This document shows positions 12,876 to 22,592 of a DNA stretch of 64,000 bases, one piece after another (position 1 is the first letter of the stretch; each line of letters opens with the position of its first letter). The stretch comes from Pseudocercospora fijiensis CIRAD86. Its lineage: Eukaryota; Ascomycota; Dothideomycetes; Mycosphaerellales; Mycosphaerellaceae. The stretch lies in the NCBI RefSeq assembly GCF_000340215.1, contig NW_006921539.1, positions 3,741,118-3,805,117 on the forward strand. Reading direction: 5' to 3'. The notes under the pieces are model-generated. The model was not told the origin of the DNA. It made no database searches and worked only from the letters and a program-made list of their open reading frames with translations. The position numbers and the translations under genes are program-made.

Positions 12876-13676
12876 TCATCTGAAGCAGTCGTTCCCTTCG
12901 CCGAAATTATGGCATATAGTGATTGAAGCGTTCCAGTACTGTAAATCCCAGAGCTTGTGGTATATGATCGTCTTCGCGAGCTGTGAACCATACCACTCGA
13001 TTGCGTGTGGTGCTTCGGAACACGCTCTCCCACACCACTTTCCATTCCGTTCGATCAGTGAGATGATTTGCGGACTTGGAGGTTCCCAGGGCTGACCTAT
13101 GCTCGTAGTCTTGGAAGACCTACGCAGACCAACCTTCAATACAAATCAGTCCACGAATTTCGATCATAATCTTTTCCTTCTCCTTACCATCACATTCCGA
13201 CCGCTTCTCAAGATTGCCATGTCCTTGATGACTCCATCTGGTGCACGATACCAAATCTCGAACTTTGGGTGTGACAGGTTGAAGAAATTGTGGAACTCGT
13301 TGCGATTCCATAGCCACAGGAACGTACTGATGCCATCTCCTAAACTGAGGCCATCGATAGCAGTGTCTTCGTCGAAGGTGGTTGGGTCGACAACGTGCGG
13401 AAAGCCGATGGGACGGTTGATTGGTAGACCAGGGACATGGGTGTAGTACAATTGGCCCGGAAGATCAGATTCTAGATCTGATGTTTTCGTCTTGCTTGAT
13501 CCATTCGCAGAGACGGTAGAACTAACCTCAAAGCGAGGCAGTGGTATGGGGAAGGGCATACTCGTCGAGTACCTCGCATTTTGAGGGAAACGGCGGTAGG
13601 CTGCGATTATGGTGCTGTACCGCTGATGATGATCTACGATGAACTCGAGGTAGCCTGGCAAAGTTTGATGATGCAT
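12876..13676 (-). CDS. Hypothetical protein, two exons
   Basis: The model joins 13676-13188 and 13133-12876 across a 54-bp intron (13187-13134) with donor GTAAGG, an ACTGAT branch-like site and an AAG acceptor, giving 248 residues. The intron falls between codons and keeps the frame. I chose the ATG at 13676 because the frame further upstream has no ATG; an extra 5' exon is possible. The protein has an aromatic-rich centre (FLWLWNRNEFHNFF) and a Trp/His/Cys-containing C-terminus. There is no signal peptide or membrane segment. I do not recognise the family. It lies next to the RIP block and a small inverted-repeat element, so it may be a rapidly evolving accessory gene. Confidence 0.45.
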
Positions 13677-13872
13677 TTGATAAGGGCACAGGCCTGCAAA
13701 GACTAAATGTATGGGGAAACATGGAAGAGCGATAACTCTGTTGCGACGGACAGCGCACAGCCTTTCAATTCCGGAGACCAACAGCTTTGCCTGGCCGTGA
13801 TGAGACGTGATTGTGCTTTTCGGGAGTGTCTGTGAGCTGTTGGTCGGTCCGTGACATCAAGAAAGATAGTTA

Positions 13873-14219
13873 AGCGCGGTGGTTTTGCATATAAGGAGGA
13901 CAGAACTTATCCGGGTACGCCTGCGTACATTTGATCCCTAACAAACTCTAGTGGGGACATCTTGAATTCTGAGGGCATTTCTTTATCTACCTACGCCCTT
14001 TATTATAGAGTAGATATTCTAGTCCGAAAGAGGGCATTCTGTTGCCTCTATTTCTTTACTAAAATCGCTATATCTATGTATCGCGTTGTCTCAAAAATCC
14101 AACTCGAAGGACTTAGAGAAATTCAGCTTTACTTAGGATGACTAACACACTGATAAGGGGAGAGTGGATCCGGTCTGTCCTCCTTATATGCATAACCAGC
14201 GCGGTGACCTTGTCGCGCT
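13873..14219. mobile_element. Small inverted-repeat element (MITE-like), TA-flanked
   Basis: A perfect 17-bp inverted pair, GCATATAAGGAGGACAG at 13887-13903 and its complement at 14175-14191, extends imperfectly outward to AGCGCG at 13873 and CGCGCT ending at 14219. TA dinucleotides abut both ends (13871-13872 and 14220-14221), as for Tc1/mariner-type insertions. There is no coding capacity. The centre (about 13978-14090) is CpA-poor and TpA-rich, suggesting RIP within it. Confidence 0.65.
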
Positions 14220-14459
14220 TAGCAATAATACATGTAGGTCCATACGGATTTTCAGACCATTATGTGACGTGAGTAGGTGAGGAGGCTCTCGAGTCTCGAG
14301 GCTCTTTTAAGTATACCCAGGGATATCCGCGTAGAGTCGCAGAAATGGTCCATAGAGGAATATTGAGCATACCACTGTGAACACTGATTAGGTCCATGAG
14401 CTTTAATAGAGTTTCTGGCTCGTGGTCCCGTGTCGCGCTTCGACAGTTCGACCAAGCGA

Positions 14460-14518
14460 CCATGCGAAGGACAGGTCAAGCCATGCGAAAGACAGGCCAG
14501 GCCATGCGGAGGACCTAA
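14460..14518. repeat. 21-bp tandem repeat, about 2.7 copies
   Basis: Units starting CCATGCG begin at 14460, 14481 and 14502. The last unit overlaps the stop codon of the neighbouring TIM-like gene, so the repeat forms its immediate 3' flank. Confidence 0.8.
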
Positions 14519-15303
14519 ACTGGGCATGAACTGCTCATTTCCTGGACAACTTTTTCCAAATTCTTGACATCATGCGCAAATCTTCCAAGGAAGCAGCCGT
14601 CGACGCCATGCTTCAGCTTTTGGAAAGTGCCAGGACCTGCTGAGCCGCCGTAAAGAATCCGGACGCGGCCTGTTCTGTTCTTGCAGAGCGCTCTGAGGTT
14701 CTGGGTGACAGCGACGACATGGTCTGCTCCCGCTGGCTGTGAAGCACCTATGGCCCACACGGGCTCATATGCCAGAATCACCTCAGCGTCGTCAGGTATT
14801 TGCGACAGAGCTGCTTCGATCTGCGGTTTGCATTCACTCACGGCAATGCCCACTGCTTGCGAGGCGATGTCGCTTTGATTCTTCTCGCCAATACAGACCA
14901 GAGGTATCATGCCATTCCTGACGACCGCTGCTGCTTTCTTGGCCACATCTTCATCCGTCTCGCCGAACAGGCGTCTACGCTCTGCATGGCCGATTTCTAC
15001 AATCTTCACGCCGGCCTGACTGAGAGTCAACGGACTGACCTCTCCCGTATATGCACCCTCGTCCTCGCTGTAACAATCCTGTGCTCCCAACAGGACATTT
15101 GTCTTTGCCAAGCGCTCTTTCGCGGACAGCAGGGTTACGAAATCGGGAATGACGAAGAGGTCGATATCGGCAGCGTCTGCGGCGGCGGAGATGGAAGCTA
15201 CTGATTCGATGTAGCGGAGGGTCGAAGGCAGGTCGAAGTACATCTTCAGGCTAGTACCTACGATGCGCTTTTCGCGCTTGCCATTGCCGGGGATGGGAGG
15301 CAT
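14515..15303 (-). CDS. Divergent triosephosphate isomerase family protein
   Basis: A single uninterrupted frame of 262 residues, close to the usual length of about 250 for the TIM barrel family. Triosephosphate isomerase interconverts dihydroxyacetone phosphate and glyceraldehyde 3-phosphate. Catalytic residues are in place: Lys20 (GTSLKMYF), His106 (GHAERR) and Glu180 (YEPVWAIG). Several canonical residues differ: the Asn of GGNWK reads Ser, GHSERR reads GHAERR, and the phosphate loops read YGGSAGPG and GCFLGRF. This suggests a paralogue acting on another sugar phosphate, such as a tetrulose phosphate; that substrate is inference. The start is the ATG at 15303; upstream in-frame codons lack ATG. 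It is divergent from the Zn2Cys6 regulator gene at 15864, with a shared 560-bp promoter. Confidence 0.88.
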   Translation of the reverse strand: MPPIPGNGKREKRIVGTSLKMYFDLPSTLRYIESVASISAAADAADIDLFVIPDFVTLLSAKERLAKTNVLLGAQDCYSEDEGAYTGEVSPLTLSQAGVKIVEIGHAERRRLFGETDEDVAKKAAAVVRNGMIPLVCIGEKNQSDIASQAVGIAVSECKPQIEAALSQIPDDAEVILAYEPVWAIGASQPAGADHVVAVTQNLRALCKNRTGRVRILYGGSAGPGTFQKLKHGVDGCFLGRFAHDVKNLEKVVQEMSSSCPV

Positions 15304-15426
15304 GAAGCAATAGTGTTGACGTGGCGCTCTACAGCAAGCTTGTGGTCTTCTCGTTGTGATAGAGTGTGCTGGAGAGAGCAAAGTTGGCACTGGGCAGATC
15401 GACTGAGATTCGACTCTGACTAGAAT

Positions 15427-15454
15427 ACCGGATTGCCTTTCAAGGCCTTCCGGT
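15427..15454. promoter_or_regulatory. Imperfect 28-bp palindrome in the divergent promoter
   Basis: The segment begins ACCGGA and ends TCCGGT, with inner GCCTT and AAGGC arms; 22 of 28 positions are self-complementary. It lies between the TIM-like gene and the Zn2Cys6 gene. Zn2Cys6 dimers typically bind paired CCG/CGG triplets, so this is a candidate operator for the neighbouring regulator. That link is inference. Confidence 0.4.
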
Positions 15455-15863
15455 CATGTTCAGGGATGTGTCGATCATTGGTGAGCCCCGATTTCTGCTC
15501 CCCACCGAGTCCCCAGCACACTCCGCTCCGCTCCGCTCCATGATGTGGAGAGCAGTGGAGTTCCGCTGCAGATGGTGACCATGTACGCAGTTTCTTAAGC
15601 CAGCATCCCATGCGCCGCGTGCGTCGGCCAACTTGCACACTTCATGGGATTCGCAGCATGACATCATCGGCAGGCCTTCCAGAACACGAACTGCAGCTGG
15701 TACAACATGCGATGTTCGTGACGAGGGCAAGTCGCGTGGCCATCTGATTTCTTAGTGTGCGCCTACTCCAGAGTCCAGAACGTGCATTAGACTTCTATGC
15801 GGAGAACTCTGGAGTCTTGGCCCGTTCTTCACCTTACCATGCCATGTTGCGAGGACTTCTCCA

Positions 15864-17944
15864 ATGCCACCGCCAGTGCCATTCACCAGCATCGAAGACG
15901 TGATCAATAACAGCGAAGAAGCCACGGAACCAGCCCATCGGCAAACGGATGGCAGGCTGGCGACCATTGGGAAGAAGCGTACCAGGACCGGCTGCCTTAA
16001 TTGCCGCCGAAAGCGTAGAAAATGTATGTCGACGTCAATGCCAGAAACATGGAGAACGATACCCATTCTCACATCGGCCGCAGGCGATGAGGTCAAGCCT
16101 ACCTGTGAGACCTGCCAGGGACGGAATGAAGTCTGCGAATGGGGGGTCAAAGTGTCCTTTCGTCCTGAAAATGCCCACACCATGGCCCGCGAGCATCCCT
16201 CCATGAAACACGCCGCCTCGCACTCCAGAAACCAAAGCTATCAAGTATGCTGTATTGGGCGTGGCCTTTGCAAAGCATCGAACTGACATGGCCCCCGAAG
16301 ATTATCAATATCACCTCTGAAGTCATTCGGGACTATTTCGAAGAGACGACTAACGACATCGAGGAAGCAAGGCTGCTGGACTCAAGTACTAGTGCTACCA
16401 CTGCCCAGCCTACACCACGTCAGCATGCTCTCACGCTCAATCTCAGCAACCACACACCCACCCATGACCTGCCCTTCGAGCCCCTTGAACCAATCACGTC
16501 CATACAGAGTCACCATTCTGCACCCTTGAGCCTGCAACCAGAAGCCATAGATCTTCATGATGAGCTCAGCGGAATCTCCCAAACGCCAATCTTAACATCT
16601 CCTGACCTCTTTCTTTCGCCTCAGTATAGCGACTCGCAGTTTGACGACGGCATTTTCCTTCCAGGCTCCGAGTTTCAGGAATTGCACGCGGCTCTCCGAA
16701 GCAAAATCATTGACACCGCAAGATCGACAGCTCCATCTCGAATGTCTTCCCCCGACCACCACCACCCGGAATTGCAACGATCTGAGACGTCCGAAACGGC
16801 CGACGACGAAGAGTCGCGCAGACTTGCTCACTTGTCCATAGACCAAGAATACGTCCTCCTACAGAATTACATCAATGAAGTTGCTCCATGGCTAGATAAA
16901 TTCGATGTTCATCGACATTTCGAGCTCGTGCTACCCATGCTCGCAAAGCGCCACTCACATCTGCGCTACTCAATCTTGGCATTATCTGCGAGGCAGATCG
17001 AACTGAAGGCACGCCGAAGGGATCACTCCTGCAGTCTGGCTCTTTATCAACATGCAATCCATCTACTTTCGCCTCTTCTCCAGTATAGAACGACTGAGAT
17101 CCTTGCATCATGTGTGGTGCTTTGTGTTCTGGAGATGATGAGCTGTTCGCCCAAGGCGTGGAGACGACACCTGGACGGCTGTGCGGCACTGATCCAAGCG
17201 TTGGGCATATCCGGAGGCTGCGGCGGACTAGAACAAGCTTTATTCTGGTGCTTCGCTCGCATGGACATCTGCGGAGGTCTCATCTCCAGCGAAAGAACTC
17301 TGATCCCACTCTCAAACTGGATGGGACGCGGCAACATCATCGAAGACGTGAACATGCTGATGAATCTGCACAAAAGCTTCGACATGTACGCCAACCACAT
17401 CGTCTACCTCACCGCACAAGTCGTCGATCTCCTCTGCTCGTCGGGAAAATGGGAACAACGACACCGCAACCTCGCCCATCGCATGGACGCTTCCGAATAC
17501 CTGCACCAATGGACCCGCCTCTTCGAACTCCTCGATCGCTGGTGGGACGAACGCCCGGAAGAAATGAAAGTCCTCTTACACATCCCACCCCCGATCATGG
17601 ACGAAACCAAACCTTTCCCCACCCTCCTATACGGCAACGGCCCCGCCGTCTCGGGAAACCAAATGTATCACACCTCCGCTCTCCTGATGCTAAAATACAA
17701 ACCTTCGCACGTAAATTTCGCAGCAGCAGCGAAGAAACCTCGGAGTATCCTTTGGCACGCCCGCCAGATTTGTGCGATTTCCATTTCTAATGATAATCAT
17801 GCGTGTTGGACGAATTGTGTGCAGCCGCTTTGGATTGCCGGGCAGCATATGAGTCATGAGAGTGAGCATCGCGCTATTCTTGCGATTTTGGATCGTATTG
17901 AGAGGGAGATTGGGTGGGCGACGAGGTGGAGGCAGGATGATTGA
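15864..17944 (+). CDS. Zn(II)2Cys6 transcription factor with fungal TF domain
   Basis: Exons 15864-16023, 16084-16244 and 16301-17944 give 654 residues. Introns are 60 bp (GTATGT...CAG) and 56 bp (GTATGC, CTGAC branch, AAG acceptor). Splicing the first intron completes the Zn2Cys6 cluster, Cys44, 47, 54, 61, 64 and 71 (CX2CX6CX6CX2CX6C). The intron between Cys54 and Asp55 is common in this family. From about residue 290 a fungal-specific regulatory domain of the Pro1-like type follows (APWLDKF, LRYSILALSARQ). It is a nuclear DNA-binding regulator. It is transcribed away from the TIM-like isomerase gene, so control of that gene or autoregulation is plausible but inferred. The stop lies 41 bases before an assembly gap. 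Confidence 0.92.
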
Positions 17945-17985
17945 GGGAGTATGGGGGGAAGGTTAGTCGGATTCCGGAAGGGGGA

Positions 17986-18085
17986 NNNNNNNNNNNNNNN
18001 NNNNNNNNNNNNNNNNNNNNNNNNNNNNNNNNNNNNNNNNNNNNNNNNNNNNNNNNNNNNNNNNNNNNNNNNNNNNNNNNNNNNN
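17986..18085. other. Assembly gap (100 N)
   Basis: One hundred unknown bases, the usual fixed length for a scaffold gap of unknown size. Confidence 0.99.
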
Positions 18086-19175
18086 AGCAGGAAGACTATG
18101 ATACCTTTCGCTACCAAAGACTCTCCTGCATTGAATTCTGTCTCTCATCCCATCTCCGCTTGCGCCCCGAGATAGTCCTATAGTAGCATAGTCCGGACAA
18201 TGGAAATGTGCTCTCAAAGTGATTCGCTGCCATAGCATCACAGCACGCAAGCCATAGCCTGTCATCTGTGGAGGACGGACTGGAGCAAGCCAATATATGA
18301 GAAGTGGCGCAATGGAGAATGCCGTTCTGCCGTGACCAGATCACTGACATCGGATGTAGAATTTTCACGCCGATCACGAAGGTCTCTCTCTCTCAAAAAA
18401 AAAAAAAGTCCCAAAGCTCAAAAAGAAAACCAACCATGCATTGCGATATATAAGGGCGCACGAGATTTTGCAGATAAACCATCGATCTTTTCTTTCTCTT
18501 TCTTTCTATCCTTCTCGCGCCTAAAAGAAAAAAAAGTAGCGAAAGAAAAAAAAAATAACGAGATATCGGTGCTATTGCCTTTCGATACGTGTAGTGGGAG
18601 GGTAAGGTCCTACTTTGACTTATATAAGTAAAGAGTCGAGGAGCTATCTCCTCTATACCAGACCAACCAACCAACCAACCAACCAACCAACCAACCATAA
18701 ATTCCTCGCTCGCGAGCATCAACGACCTTTTGCAAACAGTAAGTAGATCAAGGAATCTCGTCTGCGATCGATCGTACTGGAGTTCGATTGATCCCTCATG
18801 CGGCTAAGATGACGTCGCCGCTCGTGCCAGCAGCGTGCCACTCGCCTGTCGATCACCTTTCTCACTCCAAAGTATTTATTGATCGCCGAAAAAAAAAAGA
18901 ACAGGTCCGTTCCGTTTGAGTTTCCCGGCCGGTCGGTACATGAAGGGTGCCATTCTAACTTGCATGCATTCCATTCTAGCCAGCATCAAGCATGCATGAC
19001 ATCTGCGCTGCAAGCATCTAGAATCGATGAAAGAACTTTGCTCCATCATCACTTACCTTTTCTTTCTTTTCTCGCCGTGCTTGCCCCACAACACAAAACT
19101 CGTCAGCCCAGATAATAAGACTGTTCACATCACCGCAAGCAGAGAACCCTATATATGTGCATGAACAGCAGAAAT
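18086..19175. other. Intergenic region, low complexity
   Basis: No convincing gene. It holds A-runs near 18396, 18530-18560 and 18890, CT-rich stretches and a CCAA microsatellite. A transcript with only untranslated or non-coding function cannot be excluded. Confidence 0.5.
18662..18697. repeat. (CCAA)n microsatellite, 9 copies
   Basis: Thirty-six bases of perfect tetranucleotide repeat in the low-complexity intergenic stretch. Confidence 0.95.
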
Positions 19176-19619
19176 TCAAGACAGGACAACTTCAGGGACC
19201 GTAATGACACCATTAACGATTTTCTGGCTGCTGTATACAGCATTTTCATCTCTCCAAGAACAAGTAGTGCTCATCTCTGATGTTACACTATTATCCATCG
19301 CTCGGGGATCATCCGAGTCGTTTCGTAGTATGTGGGCACGGGCGAGCTCCTCAAGAAACATCCAAAGCAAGGGACGTATCTGATCGTGCTTCGCGCGTGA
19401 TCTTAAATGCATGCTGCCAGCCAGGTCCAATTCCCTCCTTCCTATGAGGTAGTCCAAAGCCAGCCATGATATCAAAAGTCGTATGTCGTATTCCTGCCTC
19501 AAATGCCTAGAGACGCCATCTTCTCCTCTGCCTTCTTCAAAGCCTCCGAGGTGAGCTTGGAGGCGGGCTTTGAGATGGGCTTTGTCACGGGCATGGTTCC
19601 AAGACGTCGACCAAGCGCC
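19176..19619 (-). CDS. Possible small gene downstream of NOT2 (unresolved)
   Basis: A minus-strand frame is open for 148 codons from 19619 to the stop at 19176 and looks protein-like: HLKARLQAHLGGFEEG, then a hydrophobic stretch RLLISWLALDYLIG, then a helical LLWMFLEELARAHIL. It has no ATG at its 5' end. A second frame overlapping it begins at an ATG at 19690 and runs 63 codons to 19499. An intron joining the two is possible but I could not find a convincing donor-acceptor pair. The family is not recognised. It may instead be the 3' flank of NOT2. Confidence 0.25.
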   Translation of the reverse strand, partial: GAWSTSWNHARDKAHLKARLQAHLGGFEEGRGEDGVSRHLRQEYDIRLLISWLALDYLIGRRELDLAGSMHLRSRAKHDQIRPLLWMFLEELARAHILRNDSDDPRAMDNSVTSEMSTTCSWRDENAVYSSQKIVNGVITVPEVVLS

Positions 19620-19702
19620 CTACACTCTTCGTCCCAATTGGACGTCTTCTTCAACGAATCATGAATGCCGCTGCAGTCCGAGCCTTTCATCACGCGAGCT
19701 TC

Positions 19703-21881
19703 CTAAGCACCGCCTGAGATGACCGAGTTCTGCCGGGCTTGAAGGCCGCCCGAGGCGGGAAAGCTGTTAGGATCCAGGCCGGCCATGTTGCCATTGCTCC
19801 GATCGCTACTCAAAGTGCTGATCATTGGGTTGGTCTTGGCAAGTTCCAGATGTTCGTAGTCCAGCGTGAATTCGCGTCTCTCGCGACGCCACTCATACTG
19901 ATTGAAGAAGACGTACACGCCACGCTCGGTGTTCTCGCTGAGCCTGACAGATGGCTGACCAGGCGTTGCACCATTGGTAAGATCGTAGATTGGAATGTTC
20001 GAAGTCGTTTCTCGCGAATCCTTCTGCAGCCATTGTCTAAGCACCTTGTGCCAGCGCCAATCGCGCGTAACGAGTTCGCAGGCGGCAAGCTCCTGACAGA
20101 TGTCGCCAGGCATGGTGTAGAAGCACTGGAAGAGAGTCTCTGTGGAGCTATGTTAGCAGTGTCACGAGCTGGGAGCATGTGCTACTCACCTTCGCTGAAA
20201 CTACCCATCCGAGTGTGCATCGCAGGGACGTTGTTCACCGTGTACGCTGCTGGAAGCGTGAAGTGAGGTATAGGATGCTTGTCTTTGAAGTCGTACGAAG
20301 ATCCCGAGGTGTTGTGCGCCGGGAACGGCGTGAAGGTCGGATAGAGTGGTTCTGCGCTGTCGAGATCTAAGCCGAGCGTGTTGAGATCCTGGCCCATGAA
20401 CAAGGTGGCATTGCGCCACTTGGCAGGCATCGTTTCATCGACTTGACCACCAGGTGTTTCAAGCTGCCGTCTTGCATCGAACATTGCATTGAGACCACCG
20501 AGACCCCATCGCTCGTTTTCAGTCAAGTCAACCCAACGCTTGGTCGGTGGTGCGGTCGAATTGGCCGGTGCTGTTTGCGTCTGACTCTGGGCGGAAGGCG
20601 GCTGAGATTGTGGTGTCGGTTGACTGGTGCCTATGGGGGCTTGTTGGACAGACGGGAAGCTATTGCTGCTCCCAGACACCTCGCGGATTGGCAGCTGTGC
20701 TTGAGGACCATTTAATTGTGCTTGAGTGTCGTCAGGCGAGCCGAGGGTTGCACTGCCTAAACCGTGGGTCTGTCGCGGAGCGTCGGCAGGGCCTTGATTG
20801 TGAAGTGGTGGAAACTGCTCATCTCCTCCTCCGCCTCCACCACCACGATCTGTGGACTGCGGATGCGAGCGTTGACCATCGAACTGGTCGAGAGAGTGAT
20901 GCGATGGCGCTGCAGATGGAGCGCGTTGCTGTTGCTGATTTGGACCCGGCTGCGGTGGAGCTTGGTGCGGCTGAGTTGTGGGCTGACGGATCGCTGCACT
21001 GTTCCAGCCACCAGCCGTGGATTGCTGAGGACGAGGCTGACCTGATAAGGATGGAAAGTCACTGTCATAGTTGAAGTTAGCCTTCTTGGTCTCCTGTCTT
21101 CCACGAAACGACATCCTGGCGAGTTGGCAGCTCGATGGACGACGTGAGAAGACAAGGCGATGGCAGTCGGCGGTGGCTATGGCAATGGCAATGGCAATGG
21201 CAGTTGGTGGATGTATTCAAGTGCACTGCAAAGCCGAATGACGAAGAAGTAGCACACCGCAGCCGTTGACGCGATTGCCTTAGCTGGAAGTGAAGTTGGA
21301 TCACCTCCGCCGACTGCCGAATATCGCCTCCCGAAATGTCCAGAGGTAGCGAGTCGCAGCGAAATTTCAAGAAGATGAGAGGAGTGCCTCGCTCACATCG
21401 ATCCGTACTCATATTCATCTTGCCTTGCCTTGCTGCCGTTGCCGTTGCCAATCACTGACCACCTCCATGCGCCGAGAACGAAAGAAAGGGAAACTTTGCC
21501 TTACCTCATGTCAATTTGCGGCTGCCCACCACCGCCCATAACCTGTGCGAAGCCCGATAGCTGACCAGGTCGCGGCTGGCCTAAGCCAGGCGCTCCTCCC
21601 AGCCCTCCGAAGCCCCCAGACGAAGGAGCACCGAAGGCCCAATTGGCACCTGCATTGCCATTACCAAGTCCTGTCTTTTGAGTATTTTGCAGTCGAGGTG
21701 TCTGTCGCGTGCTCTGCTGGTTGCCGAATGCATTCATGCTAATATTGCGGAGCGGCTGCCCTTGATTGCCTGTGTCATCGACGCCACTGTCAGTCGTTGT
21801 GTCTGACTTGTTATCAAACAAGGCAGGGACATCAAGGAATGTCGCTGGCTTCTTGAGCTTGCTGCGTTGCTTAGGAGCCAT
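19703..21881 (-). CDS. NOT2: CCR4-NOT complex subunit NOT2 (CDC36 family)
   Basis: Exons 21881-21505, 21115-20190 and 20139-19703 give 579 residues. NOT2 bridges NOT1 and NOT3/5 in the CCR4-NOT deadenylase complex, acting in mRNA decay and transcription. The first ~360 residues are Gln/Pro/Gly-rich and disordered, with an SDFPSLSG motif. The NOT box spans about 364-555. The second intron (50 bp, GTGAGT...CAG) joins SEGE to TLFQCFYTMPGD, and YVFFNQYEW then RREFTLDYEHLE follow, all family hallmarks. The first intron is long for this region (389 bp, GTAAGG...CAG) and contains short GGCAAT repeats. The start is the ATG at 21881; further upstream in-frame codons lack ATG. Confidence 0.9.
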
Positions 21882-22592
21882 GATTGAGGGGGTTGTGTGT
21901 GATGGTATGCGTGAGGGTTGAGATGGAGGGTGGAAGGGTGTATGCGCAAACGATGTCACTCTTCACATGACACGGGTAGACACATACCGCCGCGGGCATT
22001 CATGCTGTATTTCTCACTCCCTGCCTCACTTGAGTGTGCTCACTTGCGCATTCGCTGCTCTTCCTTCTGATGCGCCGTTGCGCTCGTTCTTCGTCGTTTC
22101 GGCGGCTTCTTGTATCGAGGTGGCGTCGGATAGCTGGACGATGTTGGCACGGCGATCTTGTGTTCTTTCCAAGGGCGGTAGAGTGGATGAAGACGAATGC
22201 GACGATGTTTCAATGTCTAACACTCATCAAGCTACTGGCGTTCGGGATGCACGTCGTTGCGGGAGCGGACTGCGGACGTGCGTAAAGATCCCTGTAAACG
22301 CTAATGTATGAATGCCTCATATTTCCGCCTCACGATCCTTCAAATCCTGTGAAGCCTAAATCGCAAAGAGATCACAGCAGCTCTCGACTATCACTCCGAG
22401 GAATTGAGACTCGGTACAGAAACAAACACATTGACTGGATGGCTCGGCGTAGTAAAAGATAGGATTGATGGCATGAAGCAGTCCGAATTCTGACATCTTA
22501 TGTCTTCATTTTCATTCATTCACTGTCGATATCATTCATCATAAATTCCATCTGCATCAATCCCAAAAATAATTCCATTCCCTACAAACACC
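21882..22592. other. Intergenic region between NOT2 and the S53 peptidase
   Basis: Holds the NOT2 promoter (right of 21881) and the 3' flank of the peptidase gene. I see no gene, RNA or notable repeat. Confidence 0.5.

Noticed and set aside
13972..14039. GAGGGCATT direct repeat as a target-site duplication
   Set aside because: Lies inside the inverted-repeat element, and the TA flanks of the larger element explain the insertion better.
15440..15730. Minus-strand ORF in the divergent promoter
   Set aside because: Unusual composition, no family and overlaps the promoter between two clear genes.
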